NCBI GenBank assembly: GCA_910574995.1
Contig: CAJTCS010000016.1
Span: 1 to 37,855, forward strand
Direction: 5' to 3'
Origin: Oscillospiraceae bacterium
GTDB lineage: Bacteria; Bacillota; Clostridia; Oscillospirales; Acutalibacteraceae
DNA length: 37,855 nucleotides
This document shows, piece by piece, positions 1 to 10,994 of the stretch (the stretch's first letter is position 1; each line of letters opens with the position of its first letter). The notes beneath the pieces were generated by a model, which was not told the origin of the DNA, ran no database searches, and saw only the letters and a program-made list of their open reading frames with translations. Both the position numbers and the translations under genes were made by a program.

Positions 1-4
1 TGAA

Positions 5-120
<116 letters not shown>

Positions 121-122
121 AC

Positions 123-159
123 AAAAGGCAATCATTCATTTTGGATGGTTGCCTTTTTC
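123..159 (+). terminator. Rho-independent terminator after 5S rRNA
   Basis: An 11-bp stem (123-133 with 147-157, one T-G wobble) has a 13-nt loop. Its 3' arm runs into a T tract. It begins two bases past the 5S end, as expected for the end of an rRNA transcript. Confidence 0.85.
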
Positions 160-200
160 TATTCGCTTTAGTTTTGCTCCGTTATTTTCCGATAAGGGCC

Positions 201-227
201 TTGACCTGTCTCCCGGACTATTATACA
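201..227 (+). promoter_or_regulatory. Possible promoter for the DHHW gene
   Basis: TTGACC (201-206) and TATACA (222-227) are separated by only 15 bases, so this is a weak call. The region between the 5S terminator and the DHHW gene is AT-rich and has several overlapping TATA-like hexamers. No other structure is seen in 160-352. Confidence 0.35.
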
Positions 228-352
228 CTATACCTATTATAGTCGCTGTATGTGCGCGGCTGCTTTTCTTTTACCTGCTGTGACTTTTTTCTATGGCAAG
301 TGTTGTTTTGTTTCTGCAAATTTCGGAACCCAATAGGAAGGATGTGGTGAAA

Positions 353-1546
353 ATGGGGCCTGGAAGGGCTTATGTCCCCCGGCCAGGGCGGAAAAGGCCG
401 GTGCCGGGAAAAATTTTTTTACTGATAGCGGCAGTGGCCGCTGCCATTGCCGTTGTAGCCGCGATAATTTTGCTTACCAACCGTGGGGGACCTGAAAAAG
501 GCCAGCCGTCCCCCTCTGTCCCGCCGGTTAGTTTACCCCCAGTTGCCAGCCCGCAGCCTGCCAGTGGGGTTTCCGAGCCTCCTCTTCAGGACGGCCCGGC
601 TTCTGCGGCAGAACCTCCAGCCCCCCTTTCCCCCCCCGAGTGGAACGACGGCTTTATCTTGGTAGAGGAGTCTGGCTATCAGACCTATAAGTTTAACGAG
701 GAAGCTACGAACCGCTATATTGAGACCGTGGCCGGGGCTGAGGAGCAGCTTCCCGAAGGCTGCACCCTATATGACCTGATTGTTCCAACTGCCCTGGATA
801 TCATGCTTCCAGAAAGCTATATCCAGGCCCAGCAAATCAATAGCTCTGACCAGCGCAAGGCCATTGAGGATTACATTTTCCCGTCCCTTTCCATCTGGAA
901 TCCACAAGTCCGAAGCGTCCCTGTTTTCGATACATTGCGTTCCCACTTCGATGACTACATCTATTTCCGCACCGACCGCCATTGGACCCAGCGGGGCGCT
1001 TACTATGCCTATGAACAGTTCTGTAAAACAAAGGGCATAGAGCCCTTCCCCCTGGACCACTTTGAGGCAACCTCTTACGAGGGCTTTTGGGGCAGCTTTT
1101 ACCAGCAGTCCTCCTCTGGGGAAATGCAGGCCAATCCAGACACGGTAGAGGCCTTTACCTCTGCCGCCGATACGGCTTTCTCCTTTACTACAACGGAAGG
1201 GGTTACCGAAGAGGGGTGGCCTGTCATACAGGATGGGACGGGCTATGCCCCTGAAAACCTTTTCCTGATCTTTATGGCTGGGGACCAGCCCTATGAAGAA
1301 ATCGTCAACCATGACCTGCCGGACGGGCCTGCCTGTGTAGTGGTACAGGAATCCTTTGGCAACCCTTTTGTACCCTTTTTGGTTGAGCATTACCAGTATA
1401 TCTACGTAGTTGATTACCGGTATTACCCGGGGAATGTGGCCCAACTGGCCGAAGATACTGGCGCGCAGGACGTCCTCCTATTAAACAGTATCCGCATGAC
1501 CTCCAGCGAAGAGTTGGTTGACAGCCTAGCGTCTGTCTTCTTCTAA
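353..1546 (+). CDS. Membrane-anchored DHHW-like (AlgJ/AlgX-type SGNH-fold) protein
   Basis: A 397-residue protein with a short basic N-terminus, one TM helix (about 20-41), a proline-rich linker (about 45-95) and an extracellular C-terminal domain. The motif TDRHWT (D208, H210, W211) and the later QESFGNPF segment (about 332-339) match DHHW-like proteins of Firmicutes. Those resemble the AlgJ/AlgX SGNH-type acetyltransferase-like domains of polysaccharide O-acetylation. The first histidine of the family-naming DHHW motif is arginine here, and the usual Asp-Ser is Glu-Ser. I chose ATG 353 because AGGAAGGA (335-342) is 10 bases upstream; an in-frame ATG at 293 lacks a ribosome site. The gene stands alone between the 5S and a convergent chemoreceptor. 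A role in modifying a cell-surface glycan is inference. Confidence 0.75.
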   Translation: MGPGRAYVPRPGRKRPVPGKIFLLIAAVAAAIAVVAAIILLTNRGGPEKGQPSPSVPPVSLPPVASPQPASGVSEPPLQDGPASAAEPPAPLSPPEWNDGFILVEESGYQTYKFNEEATNRYIETVAGAEEQLPEGCTLYDLIVPTALDIMLPESYIQAQQINSSDQRKAIEDYIFPSLSIWNPQVRSVPVFDTLRSHFDDYIYFRTDRHWTQRGAYYAYEQFCKTKGIEPFPLDHFEATSYEGFWGSFYQQSSSGEMQANPDTVEAFTSAADTAFSFTTTEGVTEEGWPVIQDGTGYAPENLFLIFMAGDQPYEEIVNHDLPDGPACVVVQESFGNPFVPFLVEHYQYIYVVDYRYYPGNVAQLAEDTGAQDVLLLNSIRMTSSEELVDSLASVFF

Positions 1547-1580
1547 CCCCTTGGGGCAAGGACATCCTCCATGTTTTGAG

Positions 1581-1626
1581 AAAAAAGTACCCCCGGATAC
1601 AGCGTAAAACCTGTATCCGGGGGTAC
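1581..1626 (-). terminator. Strong terminator of the chemoreceptor gene (shared convergent spacer)
   Basis: A perfect 16-bp stem (1587-1602 with 1611-1626) has an 8-nt loop. On the minus strand it is followed by six T residues (A run 1581-1586), so it ends the chemoreceptor transcript. On the plus strand the T tract is poor, but the hairpin lies just after the DHHW gene and may also limit read-through there. Confidence 0.85.
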
Positions 1627-1639
1627 TCTTCATTTTCGC

Positions 1640-3286
1640 TTATTTCAGCCGGAACTTCCGGGTCTCGTCCCGCAACAAATTTACCTGCTGGAAGAGTTCG
1701 GCGCTTACCGCAGCCGATTCTTCGCTGCTGGCAGAATTGTTCTGTACTACCTGGGAGATCTGCCCGATCCCCTCTGTCACCTGGGAGATTACCTCTGCCT
1801 CGCCTTGGACCGCCTGGGTAATCACATTGATGGAATTGTTAGACTCCATCACCAACTCCAGTGTGGTCTGCAGGGTCTCGGAAACCTCCGCCACAATCCT
1901 GCTGCCCCGCTCTGCCGCCTTGATAGAGTTTTCAATCAGGTCGCGGGTAGCCTTGGCCGCCTGGTCAGATTGGCCGGCAAGCGTGCGTACCTCGCTGGAA
2001 ACCACCGCAAAACCCTTGCCAGCGGAACCAGCCCGGGCAGCCTCCACAGCGGCGTTCAAAGCCAGGATATTGGTCTGGAAGGCGATATTCTCAATGGTAG
2101 AAATAATCTTGCCAATCTCTTGAGAGGCAGCCGTAATATCCTGCATGGCCGCCACCATCTGGTGAATCTGTTTGCTGCTTACCGTAACCTGCTCGCCGGT
2201 CTTCTGGGCATTTTCCTGGGCGGTAGCAGCGGCCTGCACATTCTTGGCCGCGCTCTTGGACAGGTCGTCCAGGGTGGCATATAGCTCCTGCACGGCGCTG
2301 GCCTGCTCGGTAGCCCCTTGGGCCAGGGCCTGAGAGCCGCTGGAAAGCTGTTCCGCATTCTGGGAAACCTTGCCCTCTGCCTTGTTGATATGGGACATAG
2401 CCTCCGACAGCTTGGTGGTAAAGCTGTCGATAGAACTCTCTATGCTACTAAAGTCCCCCATGTATGGCATAGAGGTGCTCACATTGAAGTTGCCTTCCGA
2501 CAGCTTCCCCATGATGCTGTTGATATCCTCCACATAGCTGCGGATCAGCCCCATGGCCTTCTCCAGGGTGCTTGCCATGTCGCCCAGCTCGTTTTGAGCA
2601 CTGTATCCCAGGTCGATGTCCAGGATGCCATCCTGTAAAGGCTTGGCACGCTCGTTAATTTTCAGGATAGGCTTCACTACAAATTTGAACACGTACACTA
2701 CCAGGCTGACCAGGCAGGCAAGGGCCAGTACCAAGCAGATACAGGACAGCGCAAACATCATCAGAAGGGCATGGTCCTCTTCAGCCGATCTCCCTTCCTT
2801 GATAACCTCGGCCCGGGCCGCCACCTGGTCCAAATAATCTACCAATGTGGACAGGTTTGCCAATATGGTCCCTTGATAAAAGGACTGGGCCTCGGCCGGG
2901 CTGCTTTCCAGCAAATCCAAAGCTTGGCTGGCAGACGCGTGCAGTTCCTTATGTAGGGGCTCGATCTTGCCATGTAGCGTCAAGATTTCCTTGTCGTCCG
3001 TACCCAGGTCGCCATACAGCCATTGGCCCAGCGCACAGGCGGTATGGTCCATGCTGCCGGTAAACTCAGTCCCCGCATATAGGGCGTTGCTCAGGTTGGC
3101 AGACCACTTATAGTGGGCCACCTCGGCTCTTACCACACGGTCCATCAGCCCGCTTGCCTGGTTACTGGCCAACTGCGCATTGCGGATGGCGGCCAAATTC
3201 ATCACTACCACGCCGCTGAACAGCAGCATGGACAGCACGGTGGCGACCACTTGGATCACGACCGTCCTCTTAATGCTTCCTCGCAT
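1640..3286 (-). CDS. Methyl-accepting chemotaxis protein with extracytoplasmic CZB-like zinc domain
   Basis: A 548-residue chemoreceptor: TM1 about 8-34, an extracytoplasmic four-helix-like region 35-172, TM2 about 174-200, HAMP and linker about 201-300, then a long cytoplasmic coiled coil. The hairpin tip (about 391-430, with the [20 protein letters not shown] core) contacts CheA/CheW. The external region has the chemoreceptor zinc-binding pattern: H58 followed by W61, C84-x-LG-x-W89, then H112 and H116. That is the 3-His/1-Cys set of CZB domains. CZB domains are more often cytoplasmic, so the location is notable. No C-terminal CheR/CheB pentapeptide tether is seen. The start has AAGGAG about 10 bases upstream. 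No chemotaxis or flagellar genes are nearby. It may sense zinc or a zinc-dependent oxidant signal (inference). Confidence 0.92.
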   Translation of the reverse strand: MRGSIKRTVVIQVVATVLSMLLFSGVVVMNLAAIRNAQLASNQASGLMDRVVRAEVAHYKWSANLSNALYAGTEFTGSMDHTACALGQWLYGDLGTDDKEILTLHGKIEPLHKELHASASQALDLLESSPAEAQSFYQGTILANLSTLVDYLDQVAARAEVIKEGRSAEEDHALLMMFALSCICLVLALACLVSLVVYVFKFVVKPILKINERAKPLQDGILDIDLGYSAQNELGDMASTLEKAMGLIRSYVEDINSIMGKLSEGNFNVSTSMPYMGDFSSIESSIDSFTTKLSEAMSHINKAEGKVSQNAEQLSSGSQALAQGATEQASAVQELYATLDDLSKSAAKNVQAAATAQENAQKTGEQVTVSSKQIHQMVAAMQDITAASQEIGKIISTIENIAFQTNILALNAAVEAARAGSAGKGFAVVSSEVRTLAGQSDQAAKATRDLIENSIKAAERGSRIVAEVSETLQTTLELVMESNNSINVITQAVQGEAEVISQVTEGIGQISQVVQNNSASSEESAAVSAELFQQVNLLRDETRKFRLK

Positions 3287-3381
3287 CTTCCTGCTCCTTC
3301 TTTGGGGTAATTATACCGGCTATTTCTATAGGCTATGCAAATGCTTATAAGGCCCGCGTCCGGTACGCCACAATTATCTAC

Positions 3382-3411
3382 AGTATAGCATAGCAGCGCC
3401 TGGATTTTCAA
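3382..3411 (-). promoter_or_regulatory. SigA-type promoter of the chemoreceptor gene
   Basis: On the minus strand, TTGAAA (3406-3411) and TATACT (3382-3387) have an 18-base spacer. The expected start lies near 3375, giving a leader of about 90 nt. No SigD-like (flagellar) motif was seen. Confidence 0.65.
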
Positions 3412-3469
3412 CACCTTTTTGGGGGAAGACAAAAAATCCCAATATATTGTATCCTACCCCATTCCCTGC

Positions 3470-3514
3470 ATATAAAAAGGGAACAGCCTGGCCCTTTTTA
3501 CAAAGGCCAGGCTG
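3470..3514 (-). terminator. Terminator after gyrA
   Basis: A 10-bp stem (3484-3493 with 3505-3514) is followed on the minus strand by TTCCCTTTTTATA. It sits about 50 bases past the gyrA stop. Confidence 0.65.
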
Positions 3515-3562
3515 GGTAAACCCATTCTAGACGCAGACAAGAGGGCTAAAAAGGGGGGCGGC

Positions 3563-6109
3563 TTATTCTTCCAGGTCTTCAGGGGTTCCCTGTACATCCG
3601 GGCCCTCGCCTGGAGCACCTCCATCGTCCTCTTCTATTTCTTGGGCGGCCTCTTCCTCGTCGTGGGGGGCCCTTGCCAGCGTGACCAGGCGGCTGCCTTC
3701 CTGCAGCTTCATCACCCGCACGCCCTTGCTGGGCCGGGCGCAAATGCGGATTGATGAGGCCATGATGCGGATGATTACCCCATCCTCTGCAATCAGGATC
3801 ACATCGTCCTCTAGATCCACAACCTTGATGGCCGCCACGTCCCCAAAACGGTCTACATGGTAGTTCAGCAAGCCCTTGCCGCCGCGCTTTTGTACCCGGT
3901 AGTTATCCGGAGGGGACATCCGCCCATAGCCAGTCTCTGTCACGGTAAGCACATAGGCCCCCTCGCGCACCACGGACATGCCCACGATGCAGTCGTCCTC
4001 TTTCAGCTGCATCACCCGCATGCCCCGCGCCAAGCGGCTCAACTCCCGTACATCGGTCTCGCAGAACCGCATGGCCATGCCCTTTTTGGTGGCCACCAGC
4101 AGCTGGTCCTGCCCGCTGGTCACCCGCACCCAGCTAAGGGTATCCCCCTCGTCCAGGTCAATGGCGATCAGCCCCGCCTTACGGGCCGAATCGTAAGCAG
4201 ACAGGCGCGTCCGCTTGATCACACCGTTCTTTGTCACCATTACCAGGTATTGGTCGTCATCAAAGCGTTCCACACGTATCATAGAGGTGACCTTCTCATC
4301 CCCCTGCAGGGGCAGCAGGTTGCGGATGTTCATGCCCCGGCTGGTGCGCGAGCCTTCCGGTATCTCATAACATTTCAACCGGTATACCCGGCCCATACTA
4401 GAAAAGAACAGCACATAGTCATGGCTGCCAGTAATGAACAGCTCGGTGGCCACGTCCTCGTCCCGGCGGTTCATGCCGGTAACGCCCCTGCCGCCCCGCT
4501 TCTGGGTGCGGTAGGTATCCGCCTTTTGGCGCTTAACATACCCATAGTTGGTCATGGTCAGCACACATTCCTCTACAGGGATCAGGTCTTCGATATCCAC
4601 CTCCCCGCTGATGGCGGCAATTTCCGTGCGCCGCTCGTCGCCAAAGCGCCTTTTCATATCCAGGGCCTCGTCCTTCACAATGGCCAGCCGCCGGGCTTCA
4701 CTGGAAAGTATCTCATTCAGGTCGGCAATCTGTTCATGCAGTTCGTTCAGCTCCGTTTCGATTTTCAAAATCTCCAGCCCGGCCAGCTGCCCCAGCTGGA
4801 AGCGGCAGATGGCGTCCGCCTGCACGTCGTCGAAGCCGAAATGCTCCATCAACGCCAGCTTGGCTTCAGGGCGGCCCCCCTTGCATGCCCGGATGGTCTC
4901 AATAATCTCGTCTACGATATCGATAGCCTTCCGCAGGCCTTCTAGGATGTGGGCGCGGTCTTGGGCCTTTTTCAGGTCGAACCGGGTGCGCCGGGTAACG
5001 ACTTCTGTCTGGAAGCGGACGTATTCCTCCAAAATCTTCCGTAGGTTCAAAATCTCCGGCCTGCCATTCACGATGGCCAGCATGATCACGCCAAAGGTAA
5101 CCTGCAACTGCGTAAGGGCATACAAGTGGTTTAGCACGATCTGGGGGGCGGCGTCCCGTTTCACATCTATCACGATATGCATCCCGTTACGGTCCGAGTG
5201 GTCGTCCACATTGGAGATGCCGTCTATGCGCTTCTCCTTCACCAAATCGGCTATACTCTCAATGAGCCTGGCTTTATTGACCTGATAGGGCAGCTCTGTC
5301 ACAATGATCTTGGAGCGCCCCGTCTTTTCATTCTCTTCTATCTCGCACCGGGCCCGCACGGAAATCTTCCCCCGCCCCGTTGCATACGCGGCCCGGATGC
5401 CCGCCCGCCCCATGACGATGCCCCCAGTGGGGAAGTCCGGCCCTTTGATGTGCTCCATCAGGTCTTCCAATGCGGCTTCTGGATTGTCGATAAGGCAGCA
5501 TACGCCGTCTACCACCTCCCCTAGGTTATGGGGGGGGATGTTGGTGGCCATGCCCACAGCAATGCCCGTAGAGCCGTTCACCAGGATATTGGGGAAATGG
5601 CTGGGCAGCACGGCGGGCTCTTTCAGGCGGTCATCATAGTTAGGGTTAAAATCCACCGTGTCCTTATCGATGTCATCCAGCATGGCAACCGAAAGCTTGT
5701 TCATCTTGGCTTCCGTATAACGGTAGGCGGCGGGGGGGTCGCCATCCACCGAGCCGAAGTTGCCGTGGCCATCTACCAGCATATAGCGCATAGAGAAGTC
5801 CTGGGCCAGGCGCACCATGGCGTCATAGACAGACGCGTCGCCGTGGGGATGGTACCGCCCCAACACCGCGCCCACAGTATCCGCGCACTTGCGGTAAGGC
5901 TTTTCAGGCCACAGGGTATTCTCGTACATAGTATAGAGGATACGCCTGTGCACAGGCTTCAGGCCGTCCCGCACGTCCGGCAGGGCCCGCTGCACGATTA
6001 CGGACATGGAATAGTCCAAAAAGGACTGCTCCATCTCCTTTGTCAGGTTGACAGGTATGACGCGCCCGCCCTCTTCCGCGGGGATGGCCCCGTTGTTTTC
6101 CTTCTCCAT
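3563..6109 (-). CDS. gyrA: DNA gyrase subunit A
   Basis: A type IIA topoisomerase subunit that cleaves and religates DNA; with GyrB it introduces negative supercoils. The protein has 848 residues from ATG 6109, chosen because AAAGGAAG lies 8 bases upstream; an in-frame ATG at 6130 has none. The catalytic tyrosine is Y131 in AAYRYTE. The quinolone-determining loop reads HPHGDASVYD (87-96), so the E. coli Ser83 position is alanine (A92) and the next residue is serine. The C-terminal pinwheel carries a canonical GyrA box (QKRGGRG) and a second similar QKRGGKG, which separates it from ParC. The end is an acidic tail. gyrB lies upstream with a 124-base spacer that contains an 8-bp hairpin (6174-6197) without a T tract. 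The pair is about 23 kb from the origin, not next to recF. Confidence 0.98.
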   Translation of the reverse strand: MEKENNGAIPAEEGGRVIPVNLTKEMEQSFLDYSMSVIVQRALPDVRDGLKPVHRRILYTMYENTLWPEKPYRKCADTVGAVLGRYHPHGDASVYDAMVRLAQDFSMRYMLVDGHGNFGSVDGDPPAAYRYTEAKMNKLSVAMLDDIDKDTVDFNPNYDDRLKEPAVLPSHFPNILVNGSTGIAVGMATNIPPHNLGEVVDGVCCLIDNPEAALEDLMEHIKGPDFPTGGIVMGRAGIRAAYATGRGKISVRARCEIEENEKTGRSKIIVTELPYQVNKARLIESIADLVKEKRIDGISNVDDHSDRNGMHIVIDVKRDAAPQIVLNHLYALTQLQVTFGVIMLAIVNGRPEILNLRKILEEYVRFQTEVVTRRTRFDLKKAQDRAHILEGLRKAIDIVDEIIETIRACKGGRPEAKLALMEHFGFDDVQADAICRFQLGQLAGLEILKIETELNELHEQIADLNEILSSEARRLAIVKDEALDMKRRFGDERRTEIAAISGEVDIEDLIPVEECVLTMTNYGYVKRQKADTYRTQKRGGRGVTGMNRRDEDVATELFITGSHDYVLFFSSMGRVYRLKCYEIPEGSRTSRGMNIRNLLPLQGDEKVTSMIRVERFDDDQYLVMVTKNGVIKRTRLSAYDSARKAGLIAIDLDEGDTLSWVRVTSGQDQLLVATKKGMAMRFCETDVRELSRLARGMRVMQLKEDDCIVGMSVVREGAYVLTVTETGYGRMSPPDNYRVQKRGGKGLLNYHVDRFGDVAAIKVVDLEDDVILIAEDGVIIRIMASSIRICARPSKGVRVMKLQEGSRLVTLARAPHDEEEAAQEIEEDDGGAPGEGPDVQGTPEDLEE

Positions 6110-6254
6110 TCGCTTCTTCCTTTCTCCCATTACAGGTTCAGGGCAAGGCCGCAGGACGCCGCCTTATACCCCGCAGGCCCTGTTGCAAAAGGGCCTGCCC
6201 CTAAAACATCAACGCTTTGCAGCCGCTTTCTTCCAGAAGCCTGGCAACGCCCGC

Positions 6255-8270
<2,016 letters not shown>

Positions 8271-8279
8271 CTATATATT

Positions 8280-8308
8280 AGTATAGCAGATTTCACCTGG
8301 TTTGTAAA
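8280..8308 (-). promoter_or_regulatory. Promoter of gyrBA
   Basis: On the minus strand TTTACA (8303-8308), a 17-base spacer ending in TGC (extended -10), then TATACT (8280-8285). It is the only good SigA-type match upstream of gyrB and would drive gyrB and gyrA together. Confidence 0.75.
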
Positions 8309-8375
8309 CAAAAAAATCCCTGTAACGGCCGCTATTTTCCCCTGTAAGCCCTGCCTTTCATGGTACAAGACTGAA

Positions 8376-8420
8376 AAACCAAAAAGAAGGCCCGCCCCAG
8401 CACAAAAGGCCCGGGCGGGC
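8376..8420 (-). terminator. Terminator after the zinc-ribbon gene
   Basis: GCCCGCCC (390-397 of the 8000 block) pairs with GGGCGGGC (8413-8420). On the minus strand the stem is followed by CTTCTTTTTGG. It separates the zinc-ribbon gene from gyrB. Confidence 0.7.
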
Positions 8421-8438
8421 TGCTTCCCCCGCTTGGTT

Positions 8439-9287
8439 TTACCGTCCGCCTTTCATCTCCTGCAGGCGGCGCTGGATATACGCGGGGTCGTCATATTTGG
8501 CAAAAAAATCGTCAGCCGCAGGGGCCTGCGCGTTACTAGGTACTACCCGGCTGGCTGGCTGCGGTACTGGCGCTGCTGGCTGGGACGGGCGCGGGCGGGC
8601 CACTGGCACAGGTGGGCGGATATTGGGGGACAGCCCCGCCTTCGGCTGGCTGGTGGTGGGCTGGGCCTGCGGCGGGCGCGGCTGCCGGGCCGGAACTGCA
8701 CGTGGCGGCACGGGCTGTACCCCTGTACCCCCTTCCCTTTGCGGAGGCAGGGGGCGCACTGTTCCCCCCTGCAGCCGTTCCCCCAAGGGGCGCACTTGCT
8801 GTATAGTATCCCTAGGATAGTCTTGCTGGGCACTGGGGCGCCGCCCGGCTGGCGCCGGCGTATAATCCCGGTCGTCATAATAGACCTCTACCGGCCCAGT
8901 GGGGGCGGCCGCTTCGCCCTTGCGGTCCCCGCGTTTCTTTTTTCCCTGGTCTGCCCGGGAAACTTTTTTAATTACTGGCTTCGCCAGGTATACAAAGAAC
9001 ACGCTTAGGAAAAAGAACACGGCAAAAGGCAGGAATACCTGGAAGGCCGTCGTAATGTCTATGTCATCCAGCACAAATTTATGGAAAAAATATATTGCGC
9101 CGCCAGCAAACAAAGCCAGCAATGCCACCACATAAAGCAGCGGCGACAGGAAGATATTGGATATGCCGCCGCACCGGGGGCATTGGTACTCCCCCTGGCG
9201 TTTCAACGACCAAGTCCGAATCAGGTTCACCCGTTTTTTACAGTAGGGGCAGGTGGGTATCCCAAAATACTGCATACGCCCAAACAT
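8439..9287 (-). CDS. Zinc-ribbon, two-TM, proline-rich protein of unknown function
   Basis: I do not recognise this as a named gene. From ATG 9287 (GGAGG five bases upstream; the upstream in-frame ATG at 9326 lacks one) it is 282 residues. An N-terminal zinc ribbon has CPYC (13-16) and CPRC (36-39), 19 residues apart. Two TM helices follow (about 46-68 and 82-104). Then comes a long low-complexity stretch rich in Pro, Arg and Gln (about 105-255) and a compact charged C-terminus (DDFFAKYDDPAYIQRRLQEM). The front half resembles the small Firmicutes CxxC-x20-CxxC membrane proteins (TIGR04104 style). The long tail is extra and is probably cytoplasmic, with both termini inside. It has its own promoter (9368-9396) and terminator, so it is a single-gene unit beside gyrB. 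Confidence 0.7.
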   Translation of the reverse strand: MFGRMQYFGIPTCPYCKKRVNLIRTWSLKRQGEYQCPRCGGISNIFLSPLLYVVALLALFAGGAIYFFHKFVLDDIDITTAFQVFLPFAVFFFLSVFFVYLAKPVIKKVSRADQGKKKRGDRKGEAAAPTGPVEVYYDDRDYTPAPAGRRPSAQQDYPRDTIQQVRPLGERLQGGTVRPLPPQREGGTGVQPVPPRAVPARQPRPPQAQPTTSQPKAGLSPNIRPPVPVARPRPSQPAAPVPQPASRVVPSNAQAPAADDFFAKYDDPAYIQRRLQEMKGGR

Positions 9288-9367
9288 CCTTTCCTCCGGC
9301 GGGCCTTTCCCCGCCGCTTTTTTCAAAATGTGCCAGAATACGCGGGTCCCAGTTGTTTATTTACTGT

Positions 9368-9396
9368 ATTATACCAAATTTCCCCAGGGCAGTCAA
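9368..9396 (-). promoter_or_regulatory. Promoter of the zinc-ribbon gene
   Basis: On the minus strand TTGACT (9391-9396), a 17-base spacer, then TATAAT (9368-9373). This is close to the SigA consensus and about 80 bases upstream of the chosen start. Confidence 0.8.
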
Positions 9397-9539
9397 ATAG
9401 CCAACCTGACAAATTATACCCTTCCCACCCGCATTTTCCTATATCCTATCCTAACATATCCACCGTTGGCACAGCCGTTTGCTATAGCTTTCCCTTACAG
9501 GGGAAGAGGTATACAGCTGCCTGCAAAATCTTTCCAGGC

Positions 9540-9573
9540 AAAACAAAAGGGCCCCCGCAATAGCGGCGGCCCT
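9540..9573 (-). terminator. Terminator after the MATE gene
   Basis: An 11-bp stem with one mismatch (9548-9558 with 9563-9573) has a 4-nt loop. On the minus strand it is followed by TTTTGTTTTG. It ends the LUD/isomerase/MATE cluster. Confidence 0.75.
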
Positions 9574-9591
9574 TCCCCACGGCGCATGCCT

Positions 9592-10992
9592 TTAGCTGGG
9601 GGCCTTTGCCTGCCGGAGGCCCCGTTTGTTCTCAATATGCCGCTTCACGAAGAAGAAGCAGATAAAATCAAAGAACGCTGCCAGCGCCCAGGTGACCGGG
9701 TAGGAAATATAAAGCGTCTGCAAAGAGGGGAAAGCGGCGAAGACCGTAAAGATCCACACCACGCGGAACCCGCACACCGAAGAGATGGTGATGGCCATAG
9801 GGATCAGGGAAGCCCCCATGCCCCGGAGCACGCCTACCATCACGCCCATCAGCCCACCTGCAAACTGGAACACACAGTTGATGCGCATACGGGACAGGCC
9901 GGCGGCAATCACCTGGGGGTCGGAGGAATAGACGCCCAAAAGCTGGTTGCCAAAAAGGGTGGCCAGCAGCCCCAGCGCCAGGCCCGTGCCGCAGCTCATG
10001 GCAAGGCAGAGCGCCATGATATGGTTTACGCGCTTGGTCTTGCCCGCGCCCAGGTTCTGCCCGGTAAAGGACAGGGCCGCCTGGGAGAAAGAATCCATCC
10101 CCATGTTTACAAAGCCCTCTATGTTGGTGGCGGCGGTATTGCCCGCCATGGCAATGGCGCCAAATGAATTGATGGAAGACTGTATCAGCACGTTGGAAAT
10201 GGAGAAAGAGGCGCCCTGTATCCCGGCTGGCAGGCCGATTTTCATCATCTTCCACAGCTTGTCTTTATAGATGCGCATCTGTTTGGGATACAGCTTATAG
10301 TCGCCTTCCACCTTTGTCAAACAGAAAAACACCAGCCCGGCCGACACGGCCTGGGAAATCGAGGTGGCGGCCGCCACACCGGCCACGCCCATACGGAGGG
10401 CGATGACAAAGAACAGGTTCAGCACCACGTTGATGACCCCTGCCAGCATCAGGAAGTACAGGGGGCGCTGGGTATCCCCTACGGCGCGCAGCACCGCCGC
10501 GCCAAAATTGTACAGCATCAATACAGGCATGCCCACAAAATAGATCCGCATATACAGTACCGCCTGGTCCAACACGTCGGCAGGGGTATCCATCATCTCC
10601 AGCATGGGCCTGGCAAGGGCTATGCCCACGGCAATGAGGGCAACGCCAAAAACCAGGCTGGACAAAACGGCGGTATGTACGGTCTCGCTTAGCCCCTTAT
10701 GGTCATTAGCTCCATAATATTGGGACACCAATACGTTGGCCCCTACAGAAATGCCCATAAACAAGGTGACGATCAGGTTGATCAACGCGCCGGTAGAGCC
10801 CACGGCGGCCAAGGCCTCGCTGCCGGCAAACCGCCCCACCACCACGATGTCCGCCGCATTGAACAGCAGCTGCAGGATACCGGAGGCGGCCAAGGGCAGG
10901 GAAAACCGGATAAGCTTCCCCAGCAGGGGGCCGTTGGTCATGTCAATTTCGTAAGAGCGCCGGCGGTGGCCGGGCATCAGGTTGATCCGCAT
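9592..10992 (-). CDS. MATE-family multidrug/toxin exporter
   Basis: A 466-residue integral membrane protein with about 12 hydrophobic helices in two similar halves. It opens with the MATE signature region PLLGKLIRFSLPLAASGILQ and continues with NAADIVVVGRFAG, both typical of Na+- or H+-coupled MATE exporters of the clostridial type. Its start codon lies two bases after the stop of the upstream isomerase. GGAGTG for this gene sits inside the end of that gene, so the two are probably translationally coupled. The substrate cannot be read from sequence. The pairing with an isomerase suggests metabolite export as an alternative to drug efflux (inference). Confidence 0.93.
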   Translation of the reverse strand: MRINLMPGHRRRSYEIDMTNGPLLGKLIRFSLPLAASGILQLLFNAADIVVVGRFAGSEALAAVGSTGALINLIVTLFMGISVGANVLVSQYYGANDHKGLSETVHTAVLSSLVFGVALIAVGIALARPMLEMMDTPADVLDQAVLYMRIYFVGMPVLMLYNFGAAVLRAVGDTQRPLYFLMLAGVINVVLNLFFVIALRMGVAGVAAATSISQAVSAGLVFFCLTKVEGDYKLYPKQMRIYKDKLWKMMKIGLPAGIQGASFSISNVLIQSSINSFGAIAMAGNTAATNIEGFVNMGMDSFSQAALSFTGQNLGAGKTKRVNHIMALCLAMSCGTGLALGLLATLFGNQLLGVYSSDPQVIAAGLSRMRINCVFQFAGGLMGVMVGVLRGMGASLIPMAITISSVCGFRVVWIFTVFAAFPSLQTLYISYPVTWALAAFFDFICFFFVKRHIENKRGLRQAKAPS

Positions 10993-10994
10993 GG

